A DNA stretch of 35,595 nt, taken from positions 1 through 35,595 of the forward strand of contig CAJQRD010000018.1 in NCBI GenBank assembly GCA_905480605.1. The letters are read 5' to 3'. Shown in pieces: positions 6,983-15,192 of the stretch. The notes beneath the pieces are model-generated. The model had not been told where the DNA came from. It worked only from the letters and a program-made list of their open reading frames with translations, and did not search any database. The translations under genes and the position numbers were made by a program. The DNA comes from an uncultured Saprospiraceae bacterium (GTDB taxonomy: Bacteria; Bacteroidota; Bacteroidia; Chitinophagales; Saprospiraceae). Each line of letters starts with the position of its first letter. Position 1 is the first letter of the stretch.

Positions 6983-7879
6983 ATGAAAAAGAATTTTCTA
7001 TTTGTTATTTTACTTCTTTCTTCAATAGCTCTAAAGGCACAAGAATTAAATATAAACGTCAAAGTAAGTGCTCCTAGATTAAATCTTGTTGATCCAAAAG
7101 TATTTCAAACACTGGAAAAGCAAATATCAGAATTCATAAACAACACAAAGTGGACTGATGATGAATTCGAACCAAAAGAAAAGATAGAAGGTAATTTAAA
7201 CATTACAATTACATCAGAAAACTCTGCAACCAACTTTTCTGCTGATATATATGTTCAGACAATTCGTCCCGTATTTAATAGCAGCTACAAATCTCAAGTT
7301 TTAAACTTTGTAGATAAAGTAAGTTTTGATTATCAAGAATTTCAACCTATCGAAAACAGTTCTAATAGTTATTATGACCCACTATCATCTCTTTTAACAT
7401 ATTATCCTTACATGATGTTGGGAGCTGATTATGACACTTACTCTTTGCTGGGGGGAGATAAACATTATCAAACGGCTCAAAAAATAGTACAAAGTATTCC
7501 CAGTAATCTTACATCTATGAAAATTGAATGGATGAGTGATGGAAATAATAGAAATAAGTACTGGATGATGGAAAACATGATGAATCCAAGAGTTCGTCCT
7601 CTAAGACAAGCTATATATGAATACTATATCAATAGTATGGATAGAATGAATGAGGACCCAAGTCGATCAAGAGCGGTTATGTTAAGTGCATTGACAACAA
7701 TAAACTCTGTTCACCGATCATATCCAAACAGTGTGGTTATCCCATTGTTTGTCGATAGTAAAAGAAATGAAATCATCGAGATCTTTAAAGGTGGTGGTCG
7801 AGGAGAACAATCAAAAGTTTATGGCATTATGGTCAATTTAGACCCAGCACAAGCCTCTCAATACAACAGTATTCGATAG
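6983..7879 (+). CDS. DUF4835 family protein, PorD-type (linked to type IX secretion)
   Basis: The protein has 298 residues with a cleavable signal peptide (NFLFVILLLSSIALKAQELN), so it is periplasmic or outer-membrane associated. It then reads LNINVKVSAPRLNLVDPKVF, a typical DUF4835 beginning, and DPLSSLLTYYPYMMLGADYD in the middle. DUF4835 genes sit directly after coaBC in many Bacteroidota. Current databases name the family PorD and link it to the type IX secretion system; I recall this name from annotation, not from an experiment. It lies 11 nt after coaBC and shares a base with the purN start. No enzyme motif is visible. Confidence 0.85.
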   Translation: MKKNFLFVILLLSSIALKAQELNINVKVSAPRLNLVDPKVFQTLEKQISEFINNTKWTDDEFEPKEKIEGNLNITITSENSATNFSADIYVQTIRPVFNSSYKSQVLNFVDKVSFDYQEFQPIENSSNSYYDPLSSLLTYYPYMMLGADYDTYSLLGGDKHYQTAQKIVQSIPSNLTSMKIEWMSDGNNRNKYWMMENMMNPRVRPLRQAIYEYYINSMDRMNEDPSRSRAVMLSALTTINSVHRSYPNSVVIPLFVDSKRNEIIEIFKGGGRGEQSKVYGIMVNLDPAQASQYNSIR

Positions 7880-8451
7880 TGAAGAAGATTGCAATCTTTG
7901 CTTCTGGAGGTGGCTCAAACGCTGAATCTATCATCAATTATTTCAAAGGACATTCTTCTATTGATGTTTCTCTTATTGTCAGCAATAAAGAAAAAGCATT
8001 CGTCTTAAAACGGGCAAAAAAACACAATATTCCCAGTGTCTATATATCCAATAAAGATTTTAAATCTGGTGAGTTGGTTTTGGAAAAATTAATCGAACAC
8101 GATATTGAATATATTATTTTGGCTGGCTTTCTTTTGCTGATTCCAAGAACACTAACTCAAAAATTTCCAAATAGAATTTTAAATATCCACCCAGCGCTTT
8201 TACCTAATTATGGTGGAAAAGGTATGTATGGTCAACATGTGCATCAAGCAGTTTTTAATAATTTTGAGAAGGAATCTGGCATGACCATCCATCTTGTCAA
8301 TGAAAAATATGATGAAGGTAAAATTCTCTTTCAAGTTAAGGTTGATTTGAAGGTGACAGATACCCCAGATGTGATTGCAGCAAAAGTCTTGAAATTAGAA
8401 CACAAGCATTATCCCGAAGTAATTAACGACTATCTTAAAAGTCAATCTTAA
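7879..8451 (+). CDS. purN: Phosphoribosylglycinamide formyltransferase
   Basis: PurN transfers a formyl group from 10-formyl-tetrahydrofolate to GAR, the third step of purine synthesis. The 190-residue protein has the GAR-binding loop ASGGGSNAE at residues 8-16 and the catalytic residues Asn102 and His104 in LNIHPALLP. Asp145 lies in NEKYDEGKIL, and GMTIHLV precedes it. The start is GTG 7879, which shares one base with the TAG stop of the previous gene. This gene ends the bamD operon; in many relatives recN occupies the place after the DUF4835 gene. A repeat of TTTACGG words follows at once. Confidence 0.94.
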   Translation: MKKIAIFASGGGSNAESIINYFKGHSSIDVSLIVSNKEKAFVLKRAKKHNIPSVYISNKDFKSGELVLEKLIEHDIEYIILAGFLLLIPRTLTQKFPNRILNIHPALLPNYGGKGMYGQHVHQAVFNNFEKESGMTIHLVNEKYDEGKILFQVKVDLKVTDTPDVIAAKVLKLEHKHYPEVINDYLKSQS

Positions 8452-8494
8452 TACGGTTTACGGTTTTACGGTTTTACGGTTTACGGTTTTACGG
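8452..8494. repeat. Simple tandem repeat of TTTACGG / TTTTACGG words
   Basis: About six copies of a 7- or 8-base unit with 7-mers and 8-mers mixed follow directly after the purN stop. There is no reading frame. Such low-complexity arrays are common between genes in Bacteroidota. It may lie in the 3' untranslated part of the operon. Confidence 0.8.
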
Positions 8495-8569
8495 AAAACC
8501 AATAGAGAGAAATAAAATTTCACATACAGTACTTATAACGAAAATATCGTTTTATTTCAAAGTCTGCAA

Positions 8570-9433
8570 ATGCAATCTTTCACAAAATATTTATTCATTG
8601 TCATTTTTTACTTTTTTACGTCCAATGCTTTTGGACAAGAACTGCATGTAGCCCCATTTGATGGGACTGTTTATAAATTGCAAAACGGAAGAAAGTATTG
8701 GAAATTTCAAGAGACATACACAGATTTACCAATTATCAATACTATTAAATGGGATAAAATAAATGTGCCATCACGTGATGTCGAAAATGGCTTTCCCGAT
8801 GTTGCCCGCAATGGATCATTTGCTATAATGTTTAAGACTACCTTTCGGGCCACAGAAACAGCTATGTATAAATTTACATTGACTTCAGATGATGGAACAA
8901 TATTATGGATTGATGGTAAAGAAATAGTCAACAATGATACAGAAGGTGCTATGCATATGAAAACAGATACAGTTGCATTAACCGAAGGTCTGCATGATAT
9001 GCAGATTTGGTATATGCAAGCATTTCCAACCAAGTATGGGATCATATTCGATTATGAATATGTTGATGTACCTCTCAAGTATGACAAAGAAGAGATTCTA
9101 CTTGACAGTGATATTTTATTTGATGTAAATAGTTATACTTTAAATGAAGCTGGTCTAATAGACATTAACAAGCTAATTGATAAGATCAAAAACAGGAAAG
9201 GATTCCTGATAAGAATTATAGGTCATACTGACAATATAGGAAGCTCTCGTTATAATTTATCCTTGTCTGAAAAACGCGCCAACAGTCTTAAATATTATGT
9301 CATGTCCAATCTGCAAGGCAATAGAATTTCATTTGCGACTTCTGGAAAAGGTGAGACTATGCCTATAGCTGATAATTCTACTAAAGAAGGTCGCTCCAAA
9401 AATCGTCGGGTAACAATTGAGTTAGAGTATTGA
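8570..9433 (+). CDS. PA14-OmpA family outer membrane protein
   Basis: The 287-residue protein has a signal peptide (YLFIVIFYFFTSNAFGQELH, cleavage after FG). A PA14-like beta domain follows at about residues 75-165 (MYKFTLTSDDGTILWIDGKE, then EGLHDMQIWYMQ). A C-terminal OmpA domain covers about 170-287, with LDSDILFDVNSYTLNEAG, IIGHTDNIGSSRYNLSLSEK and GRSKNRRVTIELEY. OmpA domains bind peptidoglycan and PA14 domains often bind carbohydrate, so the protein may link the outer membrane or a surface glycan to the wall. It stands alone and converges with the sigma-factor pair. Confidence 0.88.
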   Translation: MQSFTKYLFIVIFYFFTSNAFGQELHVAPFDGTVYKLQNGRKYWKFQETYTDLPIINTIKWDKINVPSRDVENGFPDVARNGSFAIMFKTTFRATETAMYKFTLTSDDGTILWIDGKEIVNNDTEGAMHMKTDTVALTEGLHDMQIWYMQAFPTKYGIIFDYEYVDVPLKYDKEEILLDSDILFDVNSYTLNEAGLIDINKLIDKIKNRKGFLIRIIGHTDNIGSSRYNLSLSEKRANSLKYYVMSNLQGNRISFATSGKGETMPIADNSTKEGRSKNRRVTIELEY

Positions 9434-9702
9434 GCATAATTAATCAGATTTAAACAACATTAAAAAAGAACACAAATCATAAGAGAGGTCGAGAAGTTTC
9501 GTAAGGGTGAAGTAAAAATTTATCTAGATTTTTAATCTCGAGTAAAACTCTATACTCAAAAAAAGAAACAATTATGTTATAAATAACATCACTGCACAAA
9601 TAAAAAGATATTGTCCCAAACCTAGTTGAAATTTCTTCGAAGTAGATTGATCTGTAAACAAAAATACGTTTTGAAAATCAAGCTTAGATATATGGATATT
9701 TT

Positions 9703-9987
9703 TCAATTTAGAAAAACAAAGTAAACAATACACATCAAGAAAATAATAAGCAGAATAATTTTCAAATACTTCCACTTATCAACCAAGCCCAAAGTGTGTC
9801 CGACTTCCTTAACTTCACCTAGAAGTTCTATCTCTAACAACCCTTCTGAAACATTAGATATTTGTTGATAGTTGTCAACCAAAAGTTGTAATTCTTTATC
9901 ATGGCTTAAGACTGAATCAAAAGTCAATTTATCTGTATCTGACAAGCGCCCCTTTGTATAATCTCCTATGTGTTCATATGCATCCAT
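9703..9987 (-). CDS. Short single-pass membrane protein, possible anti-sigma factor
   Basis: The 94-residue protein has a soluble N-terminal region that begins MDAYEHIGDYTKGRLSDTDK and is helical, as in anti-sigma domains (EYI.GRLs..e...FE). The C-terminus is one transmembrane helix (YLKIILLIIFLMCIVYFVFL). Its start overlaps the stop of the ECF sigma gene by one base (TAATG), the usual arrangement for a sigma/anti-sigma pair. It lacks a zinc-binding HxxxCxxC motif, and no periplasmic domain follows the helix, so how it would sense a signal is unclear. The function is inferred from position and topology. Confidence 0.6.
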   Translation of the reverse strand: MDAYEHIGDYTKGRLSDTDKLTFDSVLSHDKELQLLVDNYQQISNVSEGLLEIELLGEVKEVGHTLGLVDKWKYLKIILLIIFLMCIVYFVFLN

Positions 9988-10565
9988 TATGACAATTCTT
10001 TTTTAATATCTGGATTATCATTTATAAATATAGCCAATGCTTTCATGCAAGAATGCTTTTTTTTCTGTGCCACACCTTCATTGGCATACCCCAAGATCTT
10101 TGCTGTCTCCCGCATACTGAATCCAGCTGCCCAATACAGCAATACTTCTTTGCATTTTACACCTAGTTTCTTTAATACGCGATGCAAAGTAATCCTTCGT
10201 TCTGTATTGATAATTTGAAGATCTATTGTCACTTCATCACTTATCATTTCAAACTCCTCATGGACAGTCGAAAATGTTTTGTTTTGCTCACGCAGTTTTG
10301 CCAAACACAAATATCTAGAGACTCCAAAAAGATAGCTATTTAAATTTGTATCAATTTCAAAATCTGAATTTGTCAAAACATTCTTCATAAACTGCACCAG
10401 AGTCAAATTGAAAATATCTTCTAAATATTCATTTGATCCTATAATATTTTTAACAACTCGACCAATACCGTTTTTTAGCTTCTGATCATCATACATAGAT
10501 CTGATAGCCGCCTCCCTACCTTGCTTTCCGCTTCTAATACTATCAACAATATTTTCAACTGTCAT
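9987..10565 (-). CDS. RNA polymerase sigma factor, ECF (sigma-70) family
   Basis: The 192-residue protein has a region-2-like part at about residues 20-95 (NEYLEDIFNLTLVQFMKNVL, NSYLFGVSRYLCLAKLREQN). Region 4, with its helix-turn-helix, covers about 120-180 (HRVLKKLGVKCKEVLLYWAA, then GFSMRETAKILGYANEGVAQ, KKKHSCMKAL). The length is that of a minimal ECF sigma factor. It directs polymerase to a small regulon. The next gene, coupled by a TAATG overlap, may be its anti-sigma factor. It is divergent from the yfcC-like gene at 10739. Confidence 0.85.
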   Translation of the reverse strand: MTVENIVDSIRSGKQGREAAIRSMYDDQKLKNGIGRVVKNIIGSNEYLEDIFNLTLVQFMKNVLTNSDFEIDTNLNSYLFGVSRYLCLAKLREQNKTFSTVHEEFEMISDEVTIDLQIINTERRITLHRVLKKLGVKCKEVLLYWAAGFSMRETAKILGYANEGVAQKKKHSCMKALAIFINDNPDIKKELS

Positions 10566-10738
10566 TTTATCAAATAATGAAGTGATTTAAAATATTCAAA
10601 TCATTTTAACCTTCGTTATTAAATTACTTCACTATTATGTGTCCTAACGAGATTAATATGTTACTTTAATTCATAAATTTAACATATACAACAGAAAAAG
10701 TAGTGTTTTGATTTAGATATTCCCTGAAAGTTAAATAA

Positions 10739-12127
10739 ATGCAGAAAAAATCTTGGTTTGAAAGAATTCCGCATGCCGTCGTCATGCTCTTCATTATAAT
10801 TGTTTTTGTAACTGCATTGACATATATTATGCCTGCAGGAAGCTATGAGCGCGAGTTAATTAATGGCAGAAAAAGTGTAATACCTGGATCATTTAAAAAC
10901 ATCGCCTCTACCCCTGTTTCCTTTTTACAAATGTTTAAAGCAATTCCTCTAGGATTTAAGGCTGCAGTAGATATTGTATTTATTGTACTTGCAGGTGGTA
11001 TCATGTTTGGCATCATGGAAAAATCAACAGCCATAGAAAACGCAATCGGTACCTTGGTAAAAAAAATGGGACTTAAGAGAAAATATCTGATAGTAATAAT
11101 AATGACTTACGTCTATGGATTACTCGGTGTTGCTGTTGGTTATGAAAACAATATTGCAATGGTTCCAATTGCAGCTGTTCTCAGTTTAGCTATAGGAGGT
11201 GATTTGATTTTAGCTGCAGGTATATCCGTTGGAGCCATGACAGTTGGCTTTGGTCTTTCACCTATAAATCCATATACCGTTGGGACTGGCCACAACCTGG
11301 CTGAACTTCCATTGTTCTCAGGTGCAGGGTTGCGCACAGCACTTTGCTTCATCGGCTTATCATTGATGGCCTTATACAATATTAGGTACTTTAAAAAAAT
11401 AACTGCCGACCCAAATAAAAGCCTAGGCAAAGGTCTTAATAGCAGTGGGATGTCATTGAGTAAACCGTTAGGTGAATATCATATGACTTCTAACAATTGG
11501 CTTGTAATCTCAATTTTCAGTATAGGAATGGCCATTATACTCTATGGTGTTTTTAATTTTAATTGGTACATACAAGAATTGTCTGCTGTGTTTTTAATGA
11601 TAGCTTTAGCATGTGGTATCGTCTCAAGAATGAATGGAGATACTATAAGCAAATCCATATTGGAATCCGTTTCATTTGCTGCGCCAGGTGCTTTCATGGT
11701 TGGTTTTGCAACCTCAATCAAGGTCTTGATGGAAATGGGAAATATAGGAGATACAATCTCACATCAATTGGCGACGATGTTAGAAGGCCTACCTCTTTAC
11801 CTAGCAGCCATTGGCATGTCAGGTTCACAATGTATCATCAATTTCTTTATTCCATCAGGAAGTGGTCAGGCATTGGCCACATTGCCTGTGATGATACCGT
11901 TAGGAGAAGTACTGGGACTTACAAGGCAGACCACTATATTAGCGTTTCAAATAGGAGATGGTATCACAAACTTATTTAATCCGACATTAGGTGGACTTAT
12001 TGCAATGCTTGCCGTTTGCCGTGTTCCCATAGATCGGTGGTTAAAATTTATAATGCCGCTAACTGCATTCTTGTTAATTATAGCCTGGGTGTTTTTAGTT
12101 ATTGCGGTGGCTATTGGGTATAGTTGA
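10739..12127 (+). CDS. YfcC-family membrane carrier (C4-dicarboxylate / amino-acid carrier group)
   Basis: The 462-residue protein has about 11-12 transmembrane segments. It begins WFERIPHAVVMLFIIIVFVT, then ALTYIMPAGSYER, which is typical of the DcuC/YfcC superfamily (PF03606). The conserved loop GLSPINPYTVGTGHNLAELP lies at about 175-194, and the second half repeats the fold (GSQCIINFFIPSGSGQALA at about 360-378). E. coli YfcC and its relatives are linked with arginine or ornithine and short-chain acid transport, without a firm substrate. Next on the same strand is an ArgE-type deacetylase, so import of an acylated amino acid is possible. A 340-bp repeat-rich gap separates them, so co-transcription is uncertain. 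Confidence 0.85.
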   Translation: MQKKSWFERIPHAVVMLFIIIVFVTALTYIMPAGSYERELINGRKSVIPGSFKNIASTPVSFLQMFKAIPLGFKAAVDIVFIVLAGGIMFGIMEKSTAIENAIGTLVKKMGLKRKYLIVIIMTYVYGLLGVAVGYENNIAMVPIAAVLSLAIGGDLILAAGISVGAMTVGFGLSPINPYTVGTGHNLAELPLFSGAGLRTALCFIGLSLMALYNIRYFKKITADPNKSLGKGLNSSGMSLSKPLGEYHMTSNNWLVISIFSIGMAIILYGVFNFNWYIQELSAVFLMIALACGIVSRMNGDTISKSILESVSFAAPGAFMVGFATSIKVLMEMGNIGDTISHQLATMLEGLPLYLAAIGMSGSQCIINFFIPSGSGQALATLPVMIPLGEVLGLTRQTTILAFQIGDGITNLFNPTLGGLIAMLAVCRVPIDRWLKFIMPLTAFLLIIAWVFLVIAVAIGYS

Positions 12128-12181
12128 CAGAAATAATTAATGATGAATAGTTAATAATGAATGATTGGGGAAAATGTGTGA

Positions 12182-12260
12182 GGATTATGAATTATGAATT
12201 ATGGATTATGAATTATGGATTATGAATTATGAATTATGAATTATAAATTATAAATTAAAA
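12182..12260. repeat. Low-complexity tandem repeat of GAATTATG / GGATTATG words
   Basis: About ten 7- or 8-base units such as ATTATGAATT and ATTATGGATT follow the yfcC-like gene. There is no coding potential. The gap 12128-12466 contains only this array, the GCATT array at 12311 and two stretches with GTTGACATT words; I see no promoter consensus for argE in it. Confidence 0.75.
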
Positions 12261-12310
12261 GAATAAAAATCAAAGTTCAGTGTTGTGGATTATAAAAACA
12301 TTGTTGACAT

Positions 12311-12346
12311 TGAAGCATTGAAGCATTAGAGCATTAGAGCATTAAG
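12311..12346. repeat. Tandem repeat of AGCATTGA / AGCATTAG, 8-bp unit, four copies
   Basis: Four copies of an 8-bp unit follow each other with single-base changes. TTGTTGACATT flanks the array, and the same word recurs at about 12380 and in the repeats at 15751-16186. It is non-coding. Confidence 0.7.
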
Positions 12347-12466
12347 GGTTATGGATTATGGATTAAAAAATATTGAATACATTGTTGACATTATTGACAT
12401 TTACCTAGGTGTAAAACTTCGGTAAATAAAGTTAGAGCAATATTAAAAAAAACGAAGAGAGTTAAG

Positions 12467-13618
12467 ATGAATGTTGAAGAGATATTAAAAAAATTGGTTG
12501 CTTTTCCGGTGTTAGGAGGAGAAAGTAACATGACTATAATTCATTGGATAAAAGAATATATTGAATCCTTTGGAGTTACTACACGATTGGTGACAAATGA
12601 AGAGGGTAACAAAGCTTCTTTACACTGTCGTATAGGCCCTGCGGTTGATGGAGGATTCATATTGTCAGGGCATACCGATGTTGTACCGGTAGCAGGTCAA
12701 GACTGGCATACAGATCCATTTGAATTGACAGACAAGAGCGATGGAAATTTATACAGTCGTGGTTCATGTGACATGAAAGGTTTTCTAGCTTGTTGCTTGG
12801 CAGCTCTTCCAAAAATGGTTGAAGCCAAATTGAAAACACCAATCTATTTCGCTTTTTCATATGATGAAGAGATTGGTTGTTTAGCAGCTCCAGATTTGAT
12901 TGCAGATATAAATAATCATTATTCTGAAAAACCAAAATATGCTATCGTTGGAGAACCTTCAATGATGCAACCCGTCATAGGACAAAAAGGAATTTGTGTT
13001 ATGAAAACTCATGTCAATGGATCAGCTGGTCACTCTAGTCGGATCAAGCAAGAAGTGAGTGCCATTAACGAAGCAGCACGCTTGGTGCTTTGGCTAGAAG
13101 ACAAGATGAATCAGCTTGTAAATGATGGTCAAATTGATGAAAGATTTACACCTCCTCACACCTCAATTCATGTTGGTAAATTTAATGGAGGCATAGCACC
13201 GAATGTTATTTGCGATGATGCTACATTTTTATGGGACATTCGTATCATACCAAAGGATAGTGTTTATGATATAATAAATGAATTTAAGGCTCACTGTGAT
13301 AAGCGTGCTGAAGAATTAAAATCTGTGTTCCCTAAATTTAACATCAGAAGTTCAGAGATTCATGCACCTGTACCTCCACTAGATACAGCTATCAATGATT
13401 CAATAGTTGGAATAGTCAAAGAATTGACAGGAAACGATAGATGGGAGACTGTGGCTTATGCGGCAGAAGCTGGGCAGTTTTCTGAAGGTGGTTTCGAAAG
13501 TATTATATGTGGACCGGGTTCAATTGCGCAAGCACATAGAGCCAATGAGTTTATTGCTAAGGATCAATTGGTCAAGGGCGTTGAAATGATTGAGAGGTTG
13601 GTTGAACGGTTGAGTTGA
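12467..13618 (+). CDS. argE: Acetylornithine deacetylase (M20 family metallohydrolase)
   Basis: The 383-residue protein has the M20 dinuclear zinc motifs: His69 and Asp71 in LSGHTDVVPV, Asp102 in SRGSCDMKG, the catalytic pair Glu134-Glu135 in YDEEIGC and Glu163 in VGEPSM. A late His lies in GPGSIAQAHRANEF. AGHSSR starts the dimerisation domain. The sequence is of ArgE type (AAEAGQFSEGGFESIICGPG), so it should remove acetyl from N2-acetylornithine to give ornithine. Related acyl amino acids are possible substrates. No other arg biosynthesis gene is nearby. Ornithine and arginine metabolism would feed the polyamine genes at 19986-24043. Confidence 0.85.
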   Translation: MNVEEILKKLVAFPVLGGESNMTIIHWIKEYIESFGVTTRLVTNEEGNKASLHCRIGPAVDGGFILSGHTDVVPVAGQDWHTDPFELTDKSDGNLYSRGSCDMKGFLACCLAALPKMVEAKLKTPIYFAFSYDEEIGCLAAPDLIADINNHYSEKPKYAIVGEPSMMQPVIGQKGICVMKTHVNGSAGHSSRIKQEVSAINEAARLVLWLEDKMNQLVNDGQIDERFTPPHTSIHVGKFNGGIAPNVICDDATFLWDIRIIPKDSVYDIINEFKAHCDKRAEELKSVFPKFNIRSSEIHAPVPPLDTAINDSIVGIVKELTGNDRWETVAYAAEAGQFSEGGFESIICGPGSIAQAHRANEFIAKDQLVKGVEMIERLVERLS

Positions 13619-14074
13619 AACACAGTTGATGATCGGGGATTAAAAATTGGATGTTTGACTTTAGATATTAGAGACCAGAGATCAGGGGCCAGGGGCCAGA
13701 CGACTGAGATTATGCTTTTTATACCATATCCATTTTTCATCTAGTCAACATCAAATTTCAATTGTTTTCTTGAAATACTTATCCATACATTGTTATCTTC
13801 TGCAGTTCTTTATCAGCCCGTTTGTGTAACTCCAAACATTTGACATAATCAAGCAGTTCATCTGAAATTTTTCAAAAAAATGAACAATAAAAACTAACAT
13901 TTCGCCATAACGTCGCTTTGGCTAACTATCACAATATCACTACTTTCAATATAATCAGTATTTATATCACCCTTCCTTAAAAAAATAAAGATAAATTTGT
14001 ACTTGATTCAAATAATCGTGGTTTTCTTAAACTTTCAAAACTACAATTTGTCGTACTGTATAAATAGATAGAAA
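13619..14074. other. Intergenic region of 456 bp without a clear gene
   Basis: It begins with an imperfect short repeat (about 13670-13700, ACCAGAGATCAGGGGCCAGG). A minus-strand open stretch at 13779-13871 reads SDELLDYVKCLELHKRADKE and ends at TAA, but it has no start codon and may be a gene scrap. At 13992-13999 TAAATTTG matches the -7 consensus on the plus strand, about 75 nt before the flavin reductase gene. No matching -33 element is visible. Confidence 0.4.
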
Positions 14075-14545
14075 TTGCATTCGAAAAAATTAAGAGAAGT
14101 TGCCGGAAAATTTACTACAGGAATTACTGTAGTTACTATCAAAAATAAAGAGAATGAAACGGTAGGTATGACAGCCAACTCTTTTGTATCAATCTCACTT
14201 AATCCCGCTTTAGTTGGATTCTTCGTTATGTCTGATGCTGTATTATTAGAAGACTTAAAAATAAATTCTTCAATTGCAATCTCTATACTCTCTTCTAAGC
14301 AAGAAGATATCAGCAATCAATTTGCAGGATTAAATAAGGAAGACATAGACATAGAATATGAAAAGGACTCTGAATATTCTATCATAAAAGATGCATTGGC
14401 ATGGTACAAAACAAAAATTCAATCTATCGAACAAATTGGCGATCATCATATGATTGTATGCTCAGTAAAAGAACTCCACAAAGACGATGAGAAACAACCA
14501 TTACTTTATTATTCAGGGTATAAACTCATTAGCAACAACTTATAA
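14075..14545 (+). CDS. Flavin reductase domain protein (FMN-binding split barrel)
   Basis: The 156-residue protein fits the flavin_reduct family (HpaC/NtaB-like). It shows KLREVAGKFTTGITVVTIKN, then GMTANSFVSISLNPALVGFF, ISILSSKQEDISNQFAG and the late GDHHMIVCSVKEL with YYSGYKL. Such enzymes reduce FMN or FAD with NAD(P)H for a partner monooxygenase, or keep flavin as a cofactor. The start is TTG 14075, because a TAG lies two codons upstream and there is no ATG. The next gene begins 3 nt after its stop, so the two are co-transcribed. No monooxygenase is nearby. Confidence 0.85.
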   Translation: MHSKKLREVAGKFTTGITVVTIKNKENETVGMTANSFVSISLNPALVGFFVMSDAVLLEDLKINSSIAISILSSKQEDISNQFAGLNKEDIDIEYEKDSEYSIIKDALAWYKTKIQSIEQIGDHHMIVCSVKELHKDDEKQPLLYYSGYKLISNNL

Positions 14546-14548
14546 ACT

Positions 14549-15115
14549 TTGAAATTTAGCATTTTCATATTTATTTCTTTTTTTGTTATTTCATGCAAGG
14601 AAAAAAAACTAAGTGAAATCAGTGTTGATGATTTTCAACAATTCGTGTCTGATACAGGTTACAAAACTGATGCAGAAATATACGATTGGTCAATCGTTCA
14701 AGAAGATGTTTTTAATTATGTCGTCTTAGGAGGCGTCAATTGGAAATGCCCTAACGGTCAACAAAAAGCGATTGGAAATGACCCTGTTACTCAAGTGAGC
14801 TACAATGATGCCCTAGCATATTGTAAATGGTCTCAAACAAGACTACCTACCTATAAAGAATACTGGACATTAGCTGAAAAGTCTATTTTACCTATCAATC
14901 AAAATAGTACTGAAATTTTTCCAGTTGGAATGAGTAATATAATTGGGAATGTTTGGGAATTAACAGAGGCAGACTTATTGGGTAGGGTCAGACTTGCTGG
15001 TGGGTCCTATTTGTGCTCTCCAAATTCTTGTGATGGTACTTCACCAGATAGGGTTTTATATGTTGATCAAATCACCGGAAATTCGCATATTGGGTTTGCT
15101 GTTCTAGAGCGGTAG
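14549..15115 (+). CDS. Short FGE-sulfatase-domain lipoprotein (formylglycine-generating-enzyme-like)
   Basis: The 188-residue protein has a lipoprotein signal (FSIFIFISFFVISCKEKK, lipidated Cys at residue 16) and the end pieces of the SUMF1/EgtB/PvdO fold. It reads DPVTQVSYNDALAYCKWSQT, RLPTYKEYWTLAE, then SNIIGNVWELT and AGGSYLCSPNSCDG. The last motif keeps two Cys five residues apart, like the copper-binding catalytic pair of true FGE (GGSxLCxxxxC). It is roughly 100 residues shorter than a usual FGE, and the central region is missing. The start is TTG 14549, 3 nt after the flavin reductase stop. It may be a shrunken enzyme or a binding domain. No sulfatase is in the window. Confidence 0.75.
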   Translation: MKFSIFIFISFFVISCKEKKLSEISVDDFQQFVSDTGYKTDAEIYDWSIVQEDVFNYVVLGGVNWKCPNGQQKAIGNDPVTQVSYNDALAYCKWSQTRLPTYKEYWTLAEKSILPINQNSTEIFPVGMSNIIGNVWELTEADLLGRVRLAGGSYLCSPNSCDGTSPDRVLYVDQITGNSHIGFAVLER

Positions 15116-15192
15116 CATAAACCCAAGAGGCAATATATCTTTGCTTTGTCTAACCGCAAGAGGTGGGACACCTTTGCTAGGTAAAGGATTTA

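Noticed and set aside
9434-9702. Possible gene or terminator after the PA14-OmpA gene
   Set aside because: No frame with a start and plausible composition, and only weak AT-rich symmetry (AAAAAT/ATTTTT), too poor to call a terminator.
11140-11979. Alternative frames inside the YfcC-like gene
   Set aside because: Low-quality shadows; the main frame has consistent membrane helices and family motifs.
13779-13871. Minus-strand open stretch (SDELLDYVKCLELHKRADKE) as a small gene
   Set aside because: It has no start codon, is preceded by TGA, and is only about 30 codons long. It is mentioned only as a possible scrap.
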